Assembly (NCBI GenBank): GCA_027577595.1
Contig: JANBRJ010000044.1
Location: 62,001 to 126,000 of the forward strand
Direction: 5' to 3'
Length of the DNA: 64,000 nt
Source: Coemansia sp. RSA 487
Taxonomy: Eukaryota > Kickxellomycota > Kickxellomycetes > Kickxellales > Kickxellaceae
This document shows positions 1 through 9,650 of this stretch, piece by piece (position 1 is the first letter of the stretch; each line of letters starts with the position of its first letter). Under the pieces are notes generated by a model that made no database searches, was not told the DNA's origin, and was given only the letters and a program-made list of their open reading frames with translations. Both the position numbers and the translations under genes were made by a program.

Positions 1-1
1 T

Positions 2-2476
2 TCTCGATCCGACGGCCCTGGCTCTGCTGCAACAGTTCCTGATGTCGCTGCATCTAGCGTATCTCAACCGGTTGTGTCTTCACTGCCACTGCCACCTGCA
101 AAGAGGCCAAGACGGTCGGCTCCGTCTTCATCACTGCGCAAAGCACCGCGGCAGGGCACTCTTGAGTCCAATCTTGCCGATATTTCCAGCAGGCATGAGA
201 TGCCTGTTACCCGCGTTGAGAATGTCAGTGGTGGTCGCATCGGCGGCAGTAGTAACCATGGCAGTGATACTGGCACAGATACCACTGTTCCCAAAAAATG
301 TGCTACTGCATCGACTGCCCCTGAAAGCAGTCAGCCAAAAGCGGTGTCACAAGCATCAACACCGCCCTCTCGCCTTATAGCACCCGCATCATCACCAGTA
401 GCAGGAAATCGCAGCCACAACGTGGTTTCGCTTGCTCCGCGCCAACAGCCCGCTCATGGCTCGCACAGCTCTTTAGACAACAGTAAGCAACTGAAACCAA
501 AGGGTACGGTAGCACAGAAAAAGCCAACCAAGGATACAAAACTTGCGGAAGCTTCTGCTTCGTCGAGATCGTCATCGCCTTCAGGATCATCTACTCCGCC
601 TGGGCTTAGCGTACTTGCCAAAATCGCACAAAAGCAGGTACCAATTCGGGTGAAAGAAGAGGAAGAAGAAGCAGCCATGGCGTTGAATGCCAATACCACG
701 AACCAGCAGCAGAATTACCAGGGCAGGCTGATTGCCCCAAGCCCTGCTAATAGACAGACGCGCTCGCCTTCTTTGCCACCAACAAAGGTCGAAGCGAACC
801 AAAGTTCGCCAGTGACGAGTGCTACCGATTCAACTGCACAAAAGCGCCAGGAACGGCTGATCAAAAACCGTGCCGCTGCATTGCTCAGTAGAAAGCGCAA
901 ACGTGACTATATGACCAAACTAGAGTCGGAGGTCGAGGATCTGCGCACATCCAACACGTCTTTGGTTAAGCGGATGGAGGAGATGGAACGTGCAATGAAG
1001 GCCCTGGCTGAAGAACGCGATCGTTTGCGCTGCGAAAACGAAGCTGCTCGTGCTTCGGTATCAGCGGCACCTGCATCTTCTACAGGCGCAGCCACAAGCA
1101 CTTCCGCTGCCAATAATAACAACAGCAACACGACCCCGAACAGCACGACGTCTGAAAAGGATACCAAGGAAAAGAACGAATCATCAGAGACCAGCGGAGC
1201 CAAAAACGGTGACGTGGAAGCTTCGGATGACACGATGGATATTGACAGTGATAGTCGTCCATTGGGAGACGTTCAGCAACGTGGCAGTTCTTCCGGCGGA
1301 AACAACAAACAGCGCACTGCTGGAGCTCTTCTTATGGCTATGCTGTTTTCGTTTTCGCTCTTTACCCTGCCGTCACTGTATACATCTAGCAACCAGATAA
1401 CCGCAGGTGGGCCCCAAAGCGCTGGCATCATTCCCATTCAGTCCCTCCCATCTCCTGAGCCGCGTTTGCTCATTGGTAGCGGAAATAGCGCCAAGGCCAG
1501 CGATATCGCGGTAGAGCCGCCGCTGATTGAACGTGTTCGCCGTTCGATTACAGCACTCACGCAGCAGGCAGATCCACACCAGGCGACTGACAGCGGTGCA
1601 CCCCAGTATGCCAACGGGAGCTCCAGCTCCAGCAACTGGATGCGGCCGATGACAATGGAGGAGAGTGCCCAGCTCCACGCATGGATCCGGCATGGCCTTG
1701 CGCCCAAAGGCAGCAGCAATGGTAACTCAGTAATAGCGCCAAACAGCGACGTAGCGCACGCAGGCGTGGAGAGCTTGAAAGTCTCGACAGCTCGCGCAAA
1801 CTCGGTGTCCAACTCGTTGTCGGTGGTGCATCAACAGCCACGCAAACCCAATGACTACGCAATGCTCTATTGCCCGGCAATGCAGCATGTGGTTTTCAGC
1901 GGAGACTCTCTAGAAGTTGCAGACACAAATGGGTATCTGACCACCAGCGGCAGCAGCAGCGGTAGCGGGAATGCGCTGGTGTACAAGCCAAGTGCACCAC
2001 GTGTGATTGATACGGCCAAACACCCGAGCGAGCGAGGCAGCGGCACTTTTGCTGTTGTGCATGGCGGGATGGACGATGTTGACCACGAGATAATCACATC
2101 GCCGAGGGTGGGAGGCGTGGCGGATTGGCACTCTGCTTCCGCGGCAGCAGCATCGCAGGAGGAGGAGGATGTGCGGGCAGCGGATCTTGTGCCGACGCAT
2201 GCTGGAGGAGTAGGCATGTTTGCTGCTTCCAGCAACCGCCCAAAGCTCTCACTGTACTCGCCGATTGTGGGCGGAAGAGGCGGCGGAGGCGGCGATTCTG
2301 GAATTCTGCCGCCATGGGACGAGTATGCACGACTGGCTGCGTCGTCTTCCGAGTCGTCGGAGACGCCAGCGGCTGAAGTCGCAGCTGCCAGTAGGCAAAA
2401 GTATCTGCGGATTGACGTGGAGGTTGTTGGCAGCAGATGGGTGACGGCGGACAAATTTGCACACGGTTTGTACTAG
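2..2476 (+). CDS. Membrane-tethered bZIP transcription factor (5' partial)
   Basis: The reading frame is open to the left edge of the window, so the N-terminus lies outside; there is no convincing ATG start inside. A basic region with the N-x7-R signature (NRAAALLSRKRKR, about codons 289-301 counted from base 2) is followed by a leucine-zipper-like coiled coil to about codon 350. After a Ser/Asn-rich acidic linker comes one hydrophobic segment (ALLMAMLFSFSLFTLPSLY, about codons 441-460) and then about 365 residues. This order, bZIP then a single membrane span then a long tail, is that of ER-anchored factors of the ATF6/CREB3 type, which are released by proteolysis and move to the nucleus; that role is inferred from architecture. 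A basic RVRR site lies about 52 residues after the span. It converges with the next gene, 146 bp away. Confidence 0.85.
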   Translation, partial: SRSDGPGSAATVPDVAASSVSQPVVSSLPLPPAKRPRRSAPSSSLRKAPRQGTLESNLADISSRHEMPVTRVENVSGGRIGGSSNHGSDTGTDTTVPKKCATASTAPESSQPKAVSQASTPPSRLIAPASSPVAGNRSHNVVSLAPRQQPAHGSHSSLDNSKQLKPKGTVAQKKPTKDTKLAEASASSRSSSPSGSSTPPGLSVLAKIAQKQVPIRVKEEEEEAAMALNANTTNQQQNYQGRLIAPSPANRQTRSPSLPPTKVEANQSSPVTSATDSTAQKRQERLIKNRAAALLSRKRKRDYMTKLESEVEDLRTSNTSLVKRMEEMERAMKALAEERDRLRCENEAARASVSAAPASSTGAATSTSAANNNNSNTTPNSTTSEKDTKEKNESSETSGAKNGDVEASDDTMDIDSDSRPLGDVQQRGSSSGGNNKQRTAGALLMAMLFSFSLFTLPSLYTSSNQITAGGPQSAGIIPIQSLPSPEPRLLIGSGNSAKASDIAVEPPLIERVRRSITALTQQADPHQATDSGAPQYANGSSSSSNWMRPMTMEESAQLHAWIRHGLAPKGSSNGNSVIAPNSDVAHAGVESLKVSTARANSVSNSLSVVHQQPRKPNDYAMLYCPAMQHVVFSGDSLEVADTNGYLTTSGSSSGSGNALVYKPSAPRVIDTAKHPSERGSGTFAVVHGGMDDVDHEIITSPRVGGVADWHSASAAAASQEEEDVRAADLVPTHAGGVGMFAASSNRPKLSLYSPIVGGRGGGGGDSGILPPWDEYARLAASSSESSETPAAEVAAASRQKYLRIDVEVVGSRWVTADKFAHGLY

Positions 2477-2622
2477 GTGGTCACTTTTATCTGATGAGTT
2501 TGTATGTTTTTTTTTGCTAAAGTTTCTCAATGGCTTTAGTATTTCAGGTAAAGTGATTAAGTTGGTAGTTTAGAAGCTGTAAAAAAAATAAAAAGATACA
2601 AAAGAATGGAAGGATAACGAGT

Positions 2623-3838
2623 TCACCGGGAGTAGCCCTCCTCGATCATTGTCAGCATTGCGTAGAGCGCGCGCATGTGTGGCACATCGACGCCGAACTT
2701 GTCGGCCAGCTCAATGGGGTTCTTGAGGATGACGTCGCGCTCCATCGGGCGCTTGCACTGCGAGTCGACAAGCATCGATGTGTACACAGGAACGGGAATC
2801 GACGCAATGTAGTCGGTAGCGCTTTGCGGGTCGGTGATGCCGTCGACGCCTGGGAACGGCTTTCCCGTGACCTTCTTACCCAACACAAAGATCTCTGCCA
2901 TGATATCCTCGAGCATCTTTTTGCAGAACGGATTAGCGACCATTTCTTGGCAACTGGTGGATCCACCGCAGATCACAGATACCGGGTTGGTCGACCCGTT
3001 CAGAATGTGCTTTTGCCAACGGTACGGCTGGATATCGGACTCGATTATCGTCGATACGCCGCCAGATGATTCAAATGCATCGAACAGGAAATGCAGTTTG
3101 GCCATGTCTTGCAAACCACCCGTAGTGTGGTGCAGTCCAGCAGCAAGGAACGAGAAGCCGCCATGACGCAACACCACGGGGCCGTCGTTGGTTGTTTCAT
3201 CTACTTGTTTGACGCTGATGAAGGCCACAGTGCTTACCAAGGGGTTGTCAGGAAACCGCGCAACAAACGGCTGCTCTATACCTATCCCGTTCTGGAACAA
3301 TAGGATCATTGTGTTTGGGCCAACCGCCTGCACCACGCGTTGCGAGCTATCGTACAGGTTCGGTAGTGCTTTGAGTGCAACAATGACGTAATCGAAGACC
3401 GCGCCTTGATCTTCGGCCGCCTCCTCAACCGTCTGGTATACTTTGTATGGCCGGTAGACGCCTTGCCCGAACTGCGCGCTGTTCATAAGATACCCGTTGC
3501 TTTTGACCCGGTGGTAGTTGGAGCGGCATACGAGCGATACGAGCACGTTGCGCGACAGGCTTAGTCTCCATGCGAAGAGCCCACCAATGGCTCCACCACC
3601 GACTAATTAAAGAAAACATGTGTTTAGAAAGAATATGGATTTTAGTCTGCTATTGAGTGCTATTGAAATATCGGTTCTCTGAATCCGAGTTTGCTTGTTG
3701 GCCAAGAAAAAAAAGGCAATCATATCATATTCAGCGATCCATATATCAATGCAATTTATACATTAGCTATGCCATTAGTAACAGAAGAAGGACAAAACCC
3801 AATGACCTACCTACTAGGATTTTGGGCTTTAGTTCCAT
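2623..3838 (-). CDS. 2-dehydropantoate 2-reductase (ketopantoate reductase) family, one intron
   Basis: Two exons, 3811-3838 and 2623-3602, give 335 residues. The 208-nt intron (3603-3810) starts GTAGGT, ends TTAG and is in phase 1. It must be spliced to restore the nucleotide-binding glycine motif: exon 1 encodes MELKPKILV and exon 2 resumes with VGGGAIGGLFAWRL, a GxGxxG Rossmann motif at residues 11-17. The rest matches the ApbA/PanE family: VALKA after the Rossmann fold, the W-x-K-x3-N-x3-N block (WQKHILNGSTN) that carries the catalytic Lys, and a helical C-terminal domain. The family reduces ketopantoate to pantoate with NADPH for pantothenate and CoA synthesis, but fungal genomes carry several paralogues and the substrate of this one is not certain. 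Stop TGA at 2623-2625. Confidence 0.88.
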
Positions 3839-5484
3839 TTTCGACAGATGATAACTGAATGCTTTAGCAGGCGCAATATCTTCTAAATGTAATATAGCTT
3901 GTACAAAAAATATCTGGTAGTCGGAATAAAGTATATGAATGAATAGGAAGTGGATGGAGAGAATATAGAGAAACGAGAGGATTGGATAGTTAGCAGTGGA
4001 ATGAGCCGCTTTCTTTTATATCCAAGCGTAGGCGCCAGTCTGGGCTCATAGAACAAAATGAATTGGCAAAAAAAAAGAAAGCGATTGAAAAGGGCGTGTT
4101 ATACTTGCGCCTCCTTTTTCTCTTGTCTCCCTTCTTTTTCTTGTTTTTCTTGGATTCAGGGCAACGGAAAACAAAAAAACTACACTTTCATCCACTAATT
4201 AGAAATCCCAGCCATGTTTCACGAAAACGGAAGAATGTAACATGGCCTCTTTGTTGTAACAATGTTCCTCATTTTACTTCTTGAACATCCCGCGCCTCCT
4301 CTAATCTGTGCAGGAAAAAAAATCAACATTCAATGCTCCAAGGATAGCTGGTGGTGGAAAAACATTTCTCTTTCTCTTTGTACAACCGCACATATAATAT
4401 AGTTTGGTTTATTCAAAAGCCAACACGAAAATAAATCACTAGTTTTACGTCTTCAAAGCGGGGTGAAGGTAAAAAAAAGTGATTTTTCTTCAATTCCCTT
4501 CAGTAACGCCATACATCAAAATTCAATAATTGTTCTCAAGCACGTGTTCTGCATACGACTTTAGTTTTGTCAGGAAACAACAACGTACTGCGGACTATTT
4601 CGTTCACTTTTTGTGGTCGAAGCACTATATTCGTTTACATTATTGTCAAGCATTTCTATGCCTTTTATACCATGACATTGCACTATATATCCATTCTGAA
4701 CATATAGCCTGCGAACTCTGTATTTAGTTACCACTCCCCGGTTCACCCTCATCTAAAGCATTGTGTGCTGAGAAAACCAATATTTTTCAAAAAAAAATAA
4801 ATGTCAATATTTCCATTTTGCCAAGATCTTTCCAAAGATCGGCAGTAACGAAGATTAGCATTTAGCGTATATGCTGTGATTTTCGACAGGACTGCGAATC
4901 CATTTTATTTTGAGTTTTGACAAAATAAAAATAATATAGTGCCAGCTCGCGCAGTCTGATGCTTTTTTTTACGATATCGGTGGCGGATCTTCGTCTGAAT
5001 ATAGCTGGTGCTGCATATGCAAAGTATCAGCCACAGTTTCTGCACATTCTCGCATGAAACGTTTGGCTAAAAGGGCACGGCCGTTTCGGCTTTTTATGAA
5101 CTAATTTTTCTATTAATGCTCCTTTTCTTTACGTAAACCAGGTGATGATGTTTTGTTCTTTTCCCGCTGGTTGCAAACCAACCTAATCCAGCAATTAGTT
5201 AATAAACGAATTGCCAGATCTATATATACAAAAGTAGAAAGTTGTTCTAGAGGATCACATGATCCGACTCATATCTGTTGCAAGCGTAAATGTGCTGCCA
5301 AGAATATGTGAGTCTGCGCGCAGGGGAGGGAGCTCTTGCATATCAGGAACATGTAAGCTAATTTAGTCAAGCCCTTGCAAGTTTCATTACCTTTATATGT
5401 ATTTTAAGTCGACCAAAGTGCGCGTATAGCACTACTATTAAGCTATCTATTTTTGTTTTGCTATACTTGTATTATGAAGCGAGA
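3839..5484. other. Intergenic region, divergent promoters
   Basis: This AT-rich stretch lies between two divergent genes. It has poly-A/T runs and one CACGTG E-box core at 4541-4546, but no reading frame, tRNA or repeat that I can support. Confidence 0.5.
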
Positions 5485-6585
5485 ATGCCGCCAGATGAAA
5501 AACAACGCTGGAGGTTTGTGTATATGCGCAACATGGACATCCGCCGGGTCCCCCTTGGAGCGCTAAACATGATATGGGATGAGCTGGGTATCGATAGCAA
5601 CAAAGTGGGTGGGGCAAGCAGTATCGGGTCCTACCTTGCCGAAATAATCGTAGCCGTCGATTACATAGATAGCCTGATCCAAGGCTTAATGGTAATAACC
5701 ACACTGCAGCCACTTGACGACTCGCTGCTAATAACGGTTGACCACAAGTACGCACCGCTTGCACCGTACGCACATCTTGGTGCTCCCAAATCCTTTAGGT
5801 TTCCAGACTATGCGATCGATGCACTTGACCAATATGCGCGCCAATCGGTGGCCCGGCGCTGGTCGGCTATGTACCATGCGTCTAGCGATTCCAGTGTCCG
5901 TCAGTTTATTCTTGCGCAGATGAAGGAGTATTCGCTTGCATTAATAGGACCACAGGCCAAGGGCAGCGAGTTGCAAGATGAGCTATCGGTTGAATATATC
6001 CGACGCTTTAGTCCCGGCGACCTGGTGTGCCGCCGGTCCCGACACCAAGGCGAGCTGGGGAAAGACCATCTGGCTGAGCTGATACCCTTACCGTCTTCAT
6101 CCCGTATAGTCGCGTACGCGGATGGTGCGCATCTGCCGTACCACAACACTGCTGGCATGGGGGTGTATTTCGTGGACGTTGATATTATGCCGATGGCTCG
6201 GCGACTGCCCGGGTTCCAGTCGATAGCGCGTGCTGAAATATACGCCATGGTCATGGCGTTGGACAAAGTTGTTGGATGCATAGGCTCTTTGCAGGAGGGA
6301 AACGCTGCTGGGTCGCTTATAAATGAAGTGTGGATTTGCTCGGATAGCCGGTATGCTGTGGACGGAGTCAACGTGTACAGGGAAGCGTGGGAGAAAAACT
6401 GCTGGGTGACCGCCAAAGGCAAACCTGTTGCCAACCGCAATGCGTTCCAAGCTTTATATTCAGCTGTTGACGCCCTTCAATACAAAGGGTACAATGTCTT
6501 TATCCACCATCTTCCAGCCCATGTGGGGATTGTTGGCAACGAAGTCGCAGACATGCTTGCCAAAGCAGGCGCTTTACTCGAATAA
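5485..6585 (+). CDS. RNase H domain protein with unassigned N-terminal half
   Basis: 366 residues from the first ATG; the frame is open a little further upstream but has no earlier ATG. The C-terminal half is a type 1 RNase H fold with all four acidic catalytic residues in order: D213 in AYADGAH, E251 in ARAEIYA, D287 in CSDSRYAVDG and D356 in GNEVADMLAKAG, plus the conserved H in HHLPAHVGIVGNEVAD. Such a domain cuts RNA in RNA-DNA hybrids. The N-terminal 200 residues match nothing I recognise and lack the hybrid-binding domain of cellular RNase H1. Free-standing RNase H domains with this WICSDSRYA and HVGIVGNEVAD style are common as the C-terminal part of non-LTR retroelements, so a retroelement origin or domestication is plausible. 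No reverse transcriptase is seen nearby. It converges with the HPP gene, 86 bp away. Confidence 0.75.
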   Translation: MPPDEKQRWRFVYMRNMDIRRVPLGALNMIWDELGIDSNKVGGASSIGSYLAEIIVAVDYIDSLIQGLMVITTLQPLDDSLLITVDHKYAPLAPYAHLGAPKSFRFPDYAIDALDQYARQSVARRWSAMYHASSDSSVRQFILAQMKEYSLALIGPQAKGSELQDELSVEYIRRFSPGDLVCRRSRHQGELGKDHLAELIPLPSSSRIVAYADGAHLPYHNTAGMGVYFVDVDIMPMARRLPGFQSIARAEIYAMVMALDKVVGCIGSLQEGNAAGSLINEVWICSDSRYAVDGVNVYREAWEKNCWVTAKGKPVANRNAFQALYSAVDALQYKGYNVFIHHLPAHVGIVGNEVADMLAKAGALLE

Positions 6586-6671
6586 TAAACCAACTTGATA
6601 ATATCGGCCAAGCAGAATGGAAATAACACTAAGATGCAAGTACAAAAAATATTGTGCAAGACACAAACATA

Positions 6672-7652
6672 TCACGAGTAAAAAGTAGGGTGCCAGCTTT
6701 GTGACCGGTGTCTTCGATGCTGGGCTAGATGATGCTGAGTGGGGCCGTCGCCAGAGGTCCCGCTGACTCGTTCGAGCTCTGATTCGAGCAAGTTGATTCT
6801 CGCACGCATCCATGCCCATTCTGCATCGGCTTCGTTGCTAGTCATGTCGTTTATCCGCTGCTCTATGCCCCGGGCTGACCCAGAACTACTTGGGGTGCCA
6901 GTATCGCTGGCCATGCTTTCGTCTGAACTGTCTTCATCTTCTGCGCTTCCTTTTGTTGGGCTTCGGTTGGGTGCAACCTGATGCGTAAATTCAGCAGAAG
7001 TAAACCAATATACCGGGTATATGCGAGCCACATTATTAAACAAAACCCCCAGGGCAACCAGTATGAGAACCTGCGCGAGTACCGGATACAACGGGAACCA
7101 CCACCCGACCCTTGCAAAATCGGATGTAGAAAACCCCGCAATGAACGCAGTGGCGCCGGCTGGAGGGTGGTAGCAGTTGACGAGGCCCATGAGACCAATC
7201 GAGATGCCGACAGACAGTGAGCCGGGCATCCATCCAAAGCTGTCGCTCGTGTGCTTAAAGATCTGGTGCATCAGGGAGCCAGTGACAGCCGCGATCATAT
7301 GGCCGACAATTACGTTCCGCGGTTGGGCTAATGGCGATGACGGCACGCCGAATACTAGTACCGTAGATGCCCCGATAGGCGCTATTGCGAATGGAAGGTT
7401 GTGGTCTTTGATTGCTGCGCCGTACTTGCTAATTACGCCCAATACCAGGATGGCAAGAAACGATGTGAATCCAGAAAATATCGCCCATATGAGCATTGGC
7501 GGAGGAGGCCGTGTTTCGCGCTTGTAGCATTGAACCCCGCGCATCCGCATTAAATAATCCTTTATGGATGTTGGGAGCCATATTCTGCGTTGTCCTGGCT
7601 TGCCTGGGAGAGATCTTGTCCACTGGCACAGCCGCTCTAAGATAAAGCGCAT
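6672..7652 (-). CDS. HPP family integral membrane protein, copy 1
   Basis: 326 residues. The start is the first ATG after an in-frame TAG. Four to five hydrophobic segments span about residues 47-205. Between them lies the family signature NCYHPPAGATAF, which contains the eponymous HPP, together with PIGASTVLVFGVPSSPLAQPRNV. The soluble C-terminus is acidic and Ser-rich and then has a predicted coiled coil ending LLESELERV. HPP proteins are multi-pass membrane proteins; plant and cyanobacterial members have been linked to nitrite transport, while fungal members are functionally uncharacterised. A close paralogue in the same orientation lies at 9651-10685, so this is a local duplication. Confidence 0.85.
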   Translation of the reverse strand: MRFILERLCQWTRSLPGKPGQRRIWLPTSIKDYLMRMRGVQCYKRETRPPPPMLIWAIFSGFTSFLAILVLGVISKYGAAIKDHNLPFAIAPIGASTVLVFGVPSSPLAQPRNVIVGHMIAAVTGSLMHQIFKHTSDSFGWMPGSLSVGISIGLMGLVNCYHPPAGATAFIAGFSTSDFARVGWWFPLYPVLAQVLILVALGVLFNNVARIYPVYWFTSAEFTHQVAPNRSPTKGSAEDEDSSDESMASDTGTPSSSGSARGIEQRINDMTSNEADAEWAWMRARINLLESELERVSGTSGDGPTQHHLAQHRRHRSQSWHPTFYS

Positions 7653-8111
7653 GCTTTGTGGATACAAACTCGATATCTAGTGAGCTATACAAGCGCGCCG
7701 GCTACAGTTGTTGAAGGGGCCAAGAAACAAAGAAACCAAGAAAAGAGAATGCCCGATAGAGAAAAGAGACATAAGGATACAGGTCGACCGTAACGGAGCG
7801 TGAATTGAATTGGATTGAATTGGATTGAATTGAATTGTAGAAAATAAAACGGAATTAAAGAAAGAGGTGCGAAACTGGAGCTGATAAGCTCTAAAGAAGC
7901 TGAGCTTGTAAAAAAAAGCTTACAAATAATGAAAGCAGTGGCAAATCAGAAAAACCCCCCTGCCAGCATATGGTTTTTGGTACAGCCAATGCGACCTCCG
8001 ATCACCACTGACATGTGGCAATTGAAGCCTTGTATCTGGTATTAATTTCTGCCCAGAACGGTTCCGAACAGTTGGAATGCTATAGCACCCAGGGAAAAAA
8101 TATGGTTGCTG
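7653..8111. other. Intergenic region upstream of HPP copy 1
   Basis: This holds the promoter side of HPP copy 1 and the 3' flank of the Fanzor relic. The only structure seen is a short tandem repeat at 7801-7838; no gene. Confidence 0.4.
7801..7838. repeat. Short tandem repeat, GAATTGAATTG units
   Basis: About four imperfect copies of a 10-bp unit resembling TGGATTGAAT lie about 150 bp upstream of the HPP copy 1 start. Confidence 0.8.
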
Positions 8112-9441
8112 TTAAGACTGCTGCTGCGATGTCGCTGAACAGAGCTTTATTCTGGGCTTCGTAGAGCCACTGGCAGGCCTCTTGGTGTCTCTCGCGGGTT
8201 TCTTGTTCATTGTGCTGTTTGTCTGCATGCAGAAATAGAACTTGCTCAGAAGGAGCCACACTTCATCCTGGACCTCAACGAATCTCTTGAACTCATCAGG
8301 GTCAACAGTGGTGCATGAAACCTCAGACAGAACCTGCTCTGCCTCAATGATGGCATTGTCAGGGTACATCTTTTTGGCTGCTTCGAGGATTCTGCGGAAC
8401 TTGGTAGAGCAAGTCAGCTTGGCCTTGTGATTGCGCGTAAACCGGAATAGCCATGGATTCCCCAATGGAGCTATACCTATGCATACAGAACAGGGGGTTC
8501 CTCCTGCCTGGGCCGATCAGCACACAGTTACCTCCCATTGCGCATGGCTTGGCTTGGTCGATTGATTCAATATACTCGAACTCGAATTCGCCTTTTTCCT
8601 TGCCATTCTTGGTCTTTGGTGTCTTGGTCTTGAGAGTACTGGCAGAGTCAGAAATCTTGGTGTCGCTGGTCTGGTCTGTGCTATTGTTGGTTTTCTTTTT
8701 GGCCTTGCACTTCTTGAAAATAGAGATCGACACACCGTCTGTTTGAACTGAGTCTTCAAACATCTTGCCACCCTGCTTGCTCTTGATTGCTTGGCAGTTT
8801 ATGTCAAGGACCTCGCCCGAAAGGTCATTTGTAAGCTGCTGTCACTCCTTGATGCCACCAAGGAACCGCTAACAAAGGGTAGTTTTGGCAATGTGGACAT
8901 GGCATGGGATCCACTGTGTGCAAAGCGACATGCACTGGAAGCTGCGGAACTTGTTTTTCTGGAAGAACCGAGCCAGAACAACGAGGGTTTTGATGTGCTT
9001 GATAGGGTCACACTTGATGTCGTAGTAGAGATCCTTTTTGCTGGGTGCATCATTTTCGTAGATGTAGAACACTGGTTGGAGATCCTTGACCTGTTCATAA
9101 ATGTGTGCATCTAGCTCAGCTTCAACAATCTTGCCATGCTCAACACATTTATTGGCCTTGTCTGCTGGTCCCCGCACCTCAGCTCTTAGGGTATCTCGGA
9201 TAGTATCGGCTGATGTGCCGGCAGCCTTGAGCTCGATCCGTTTGGCAGGTGCTTTGGTTTTAGGCCTACAGAGCATGTTAGCAGCCCCGCGTAGGCGATT
9301 TCTGAGGTTGTTCTTGACAAATACAATGAATGCAGTATGTATCTTGAGTTTCGTATGCTGCAAAGTTGCGGTATGTACTTGTGGCGCCAGCTGACTGCCT
9401 GCAAAGGGACCTTGACAACACGCCTCGTCGCTGGACGCCAT
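8112..9441 (-). pseudogene. Decayed Fanzor (eukaryotic TnpB-like RNA-guided nuclease)
   Basis: Read right to left from an ATG at 9441, successive blocks match the Fanzor1 family. They are a Lys-rich N-terminal region, a block resembling FQCxPLRTxxIPxHxxID (here FQCMSLCTQWIPCHVHI), then the block QTDGVSISIF, then the RuvC-I block (here VLIGPGRRNPLFC), then a helical block with SCTTVDPDEFKRFVEV and LLSKFYF. At least two in-frame stops (about 8869 and 8830) and one frameshift (about 8465-8480) interrupt it. The catalytic Asp of RuvC-I (normally DPGRR) is Gly. The gene ends before RuvC-II, the zinc finger and RuvC-III, so it cannot make an active nuclease. Fanzors travel inside transposons; I find no terminal repeats here. 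It sits between the two HPP paralogues in the same orientation. Family assignment is from recalled motifs. Confidence 0.75.
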
Positions 9442-9650
9442 CGGAGGTGCGTGTGTGTTGAAATAAAAGGAAACAACGAGGTTACGAGTTTTTGTGGGTT
9501 TAATAAATAACAAGAAAAGTAGCCGCAATGCAAGGAAGACGAGAAACTCAAGACATTCATTTTCTCTGCTCTAGCTATCTCGTAGGGGGAAACAAATAGC
9601 TTTGTCATTTTTCGGCTCTCTGTTTTTCTTTGCCGCTACCTGCACCTAGT

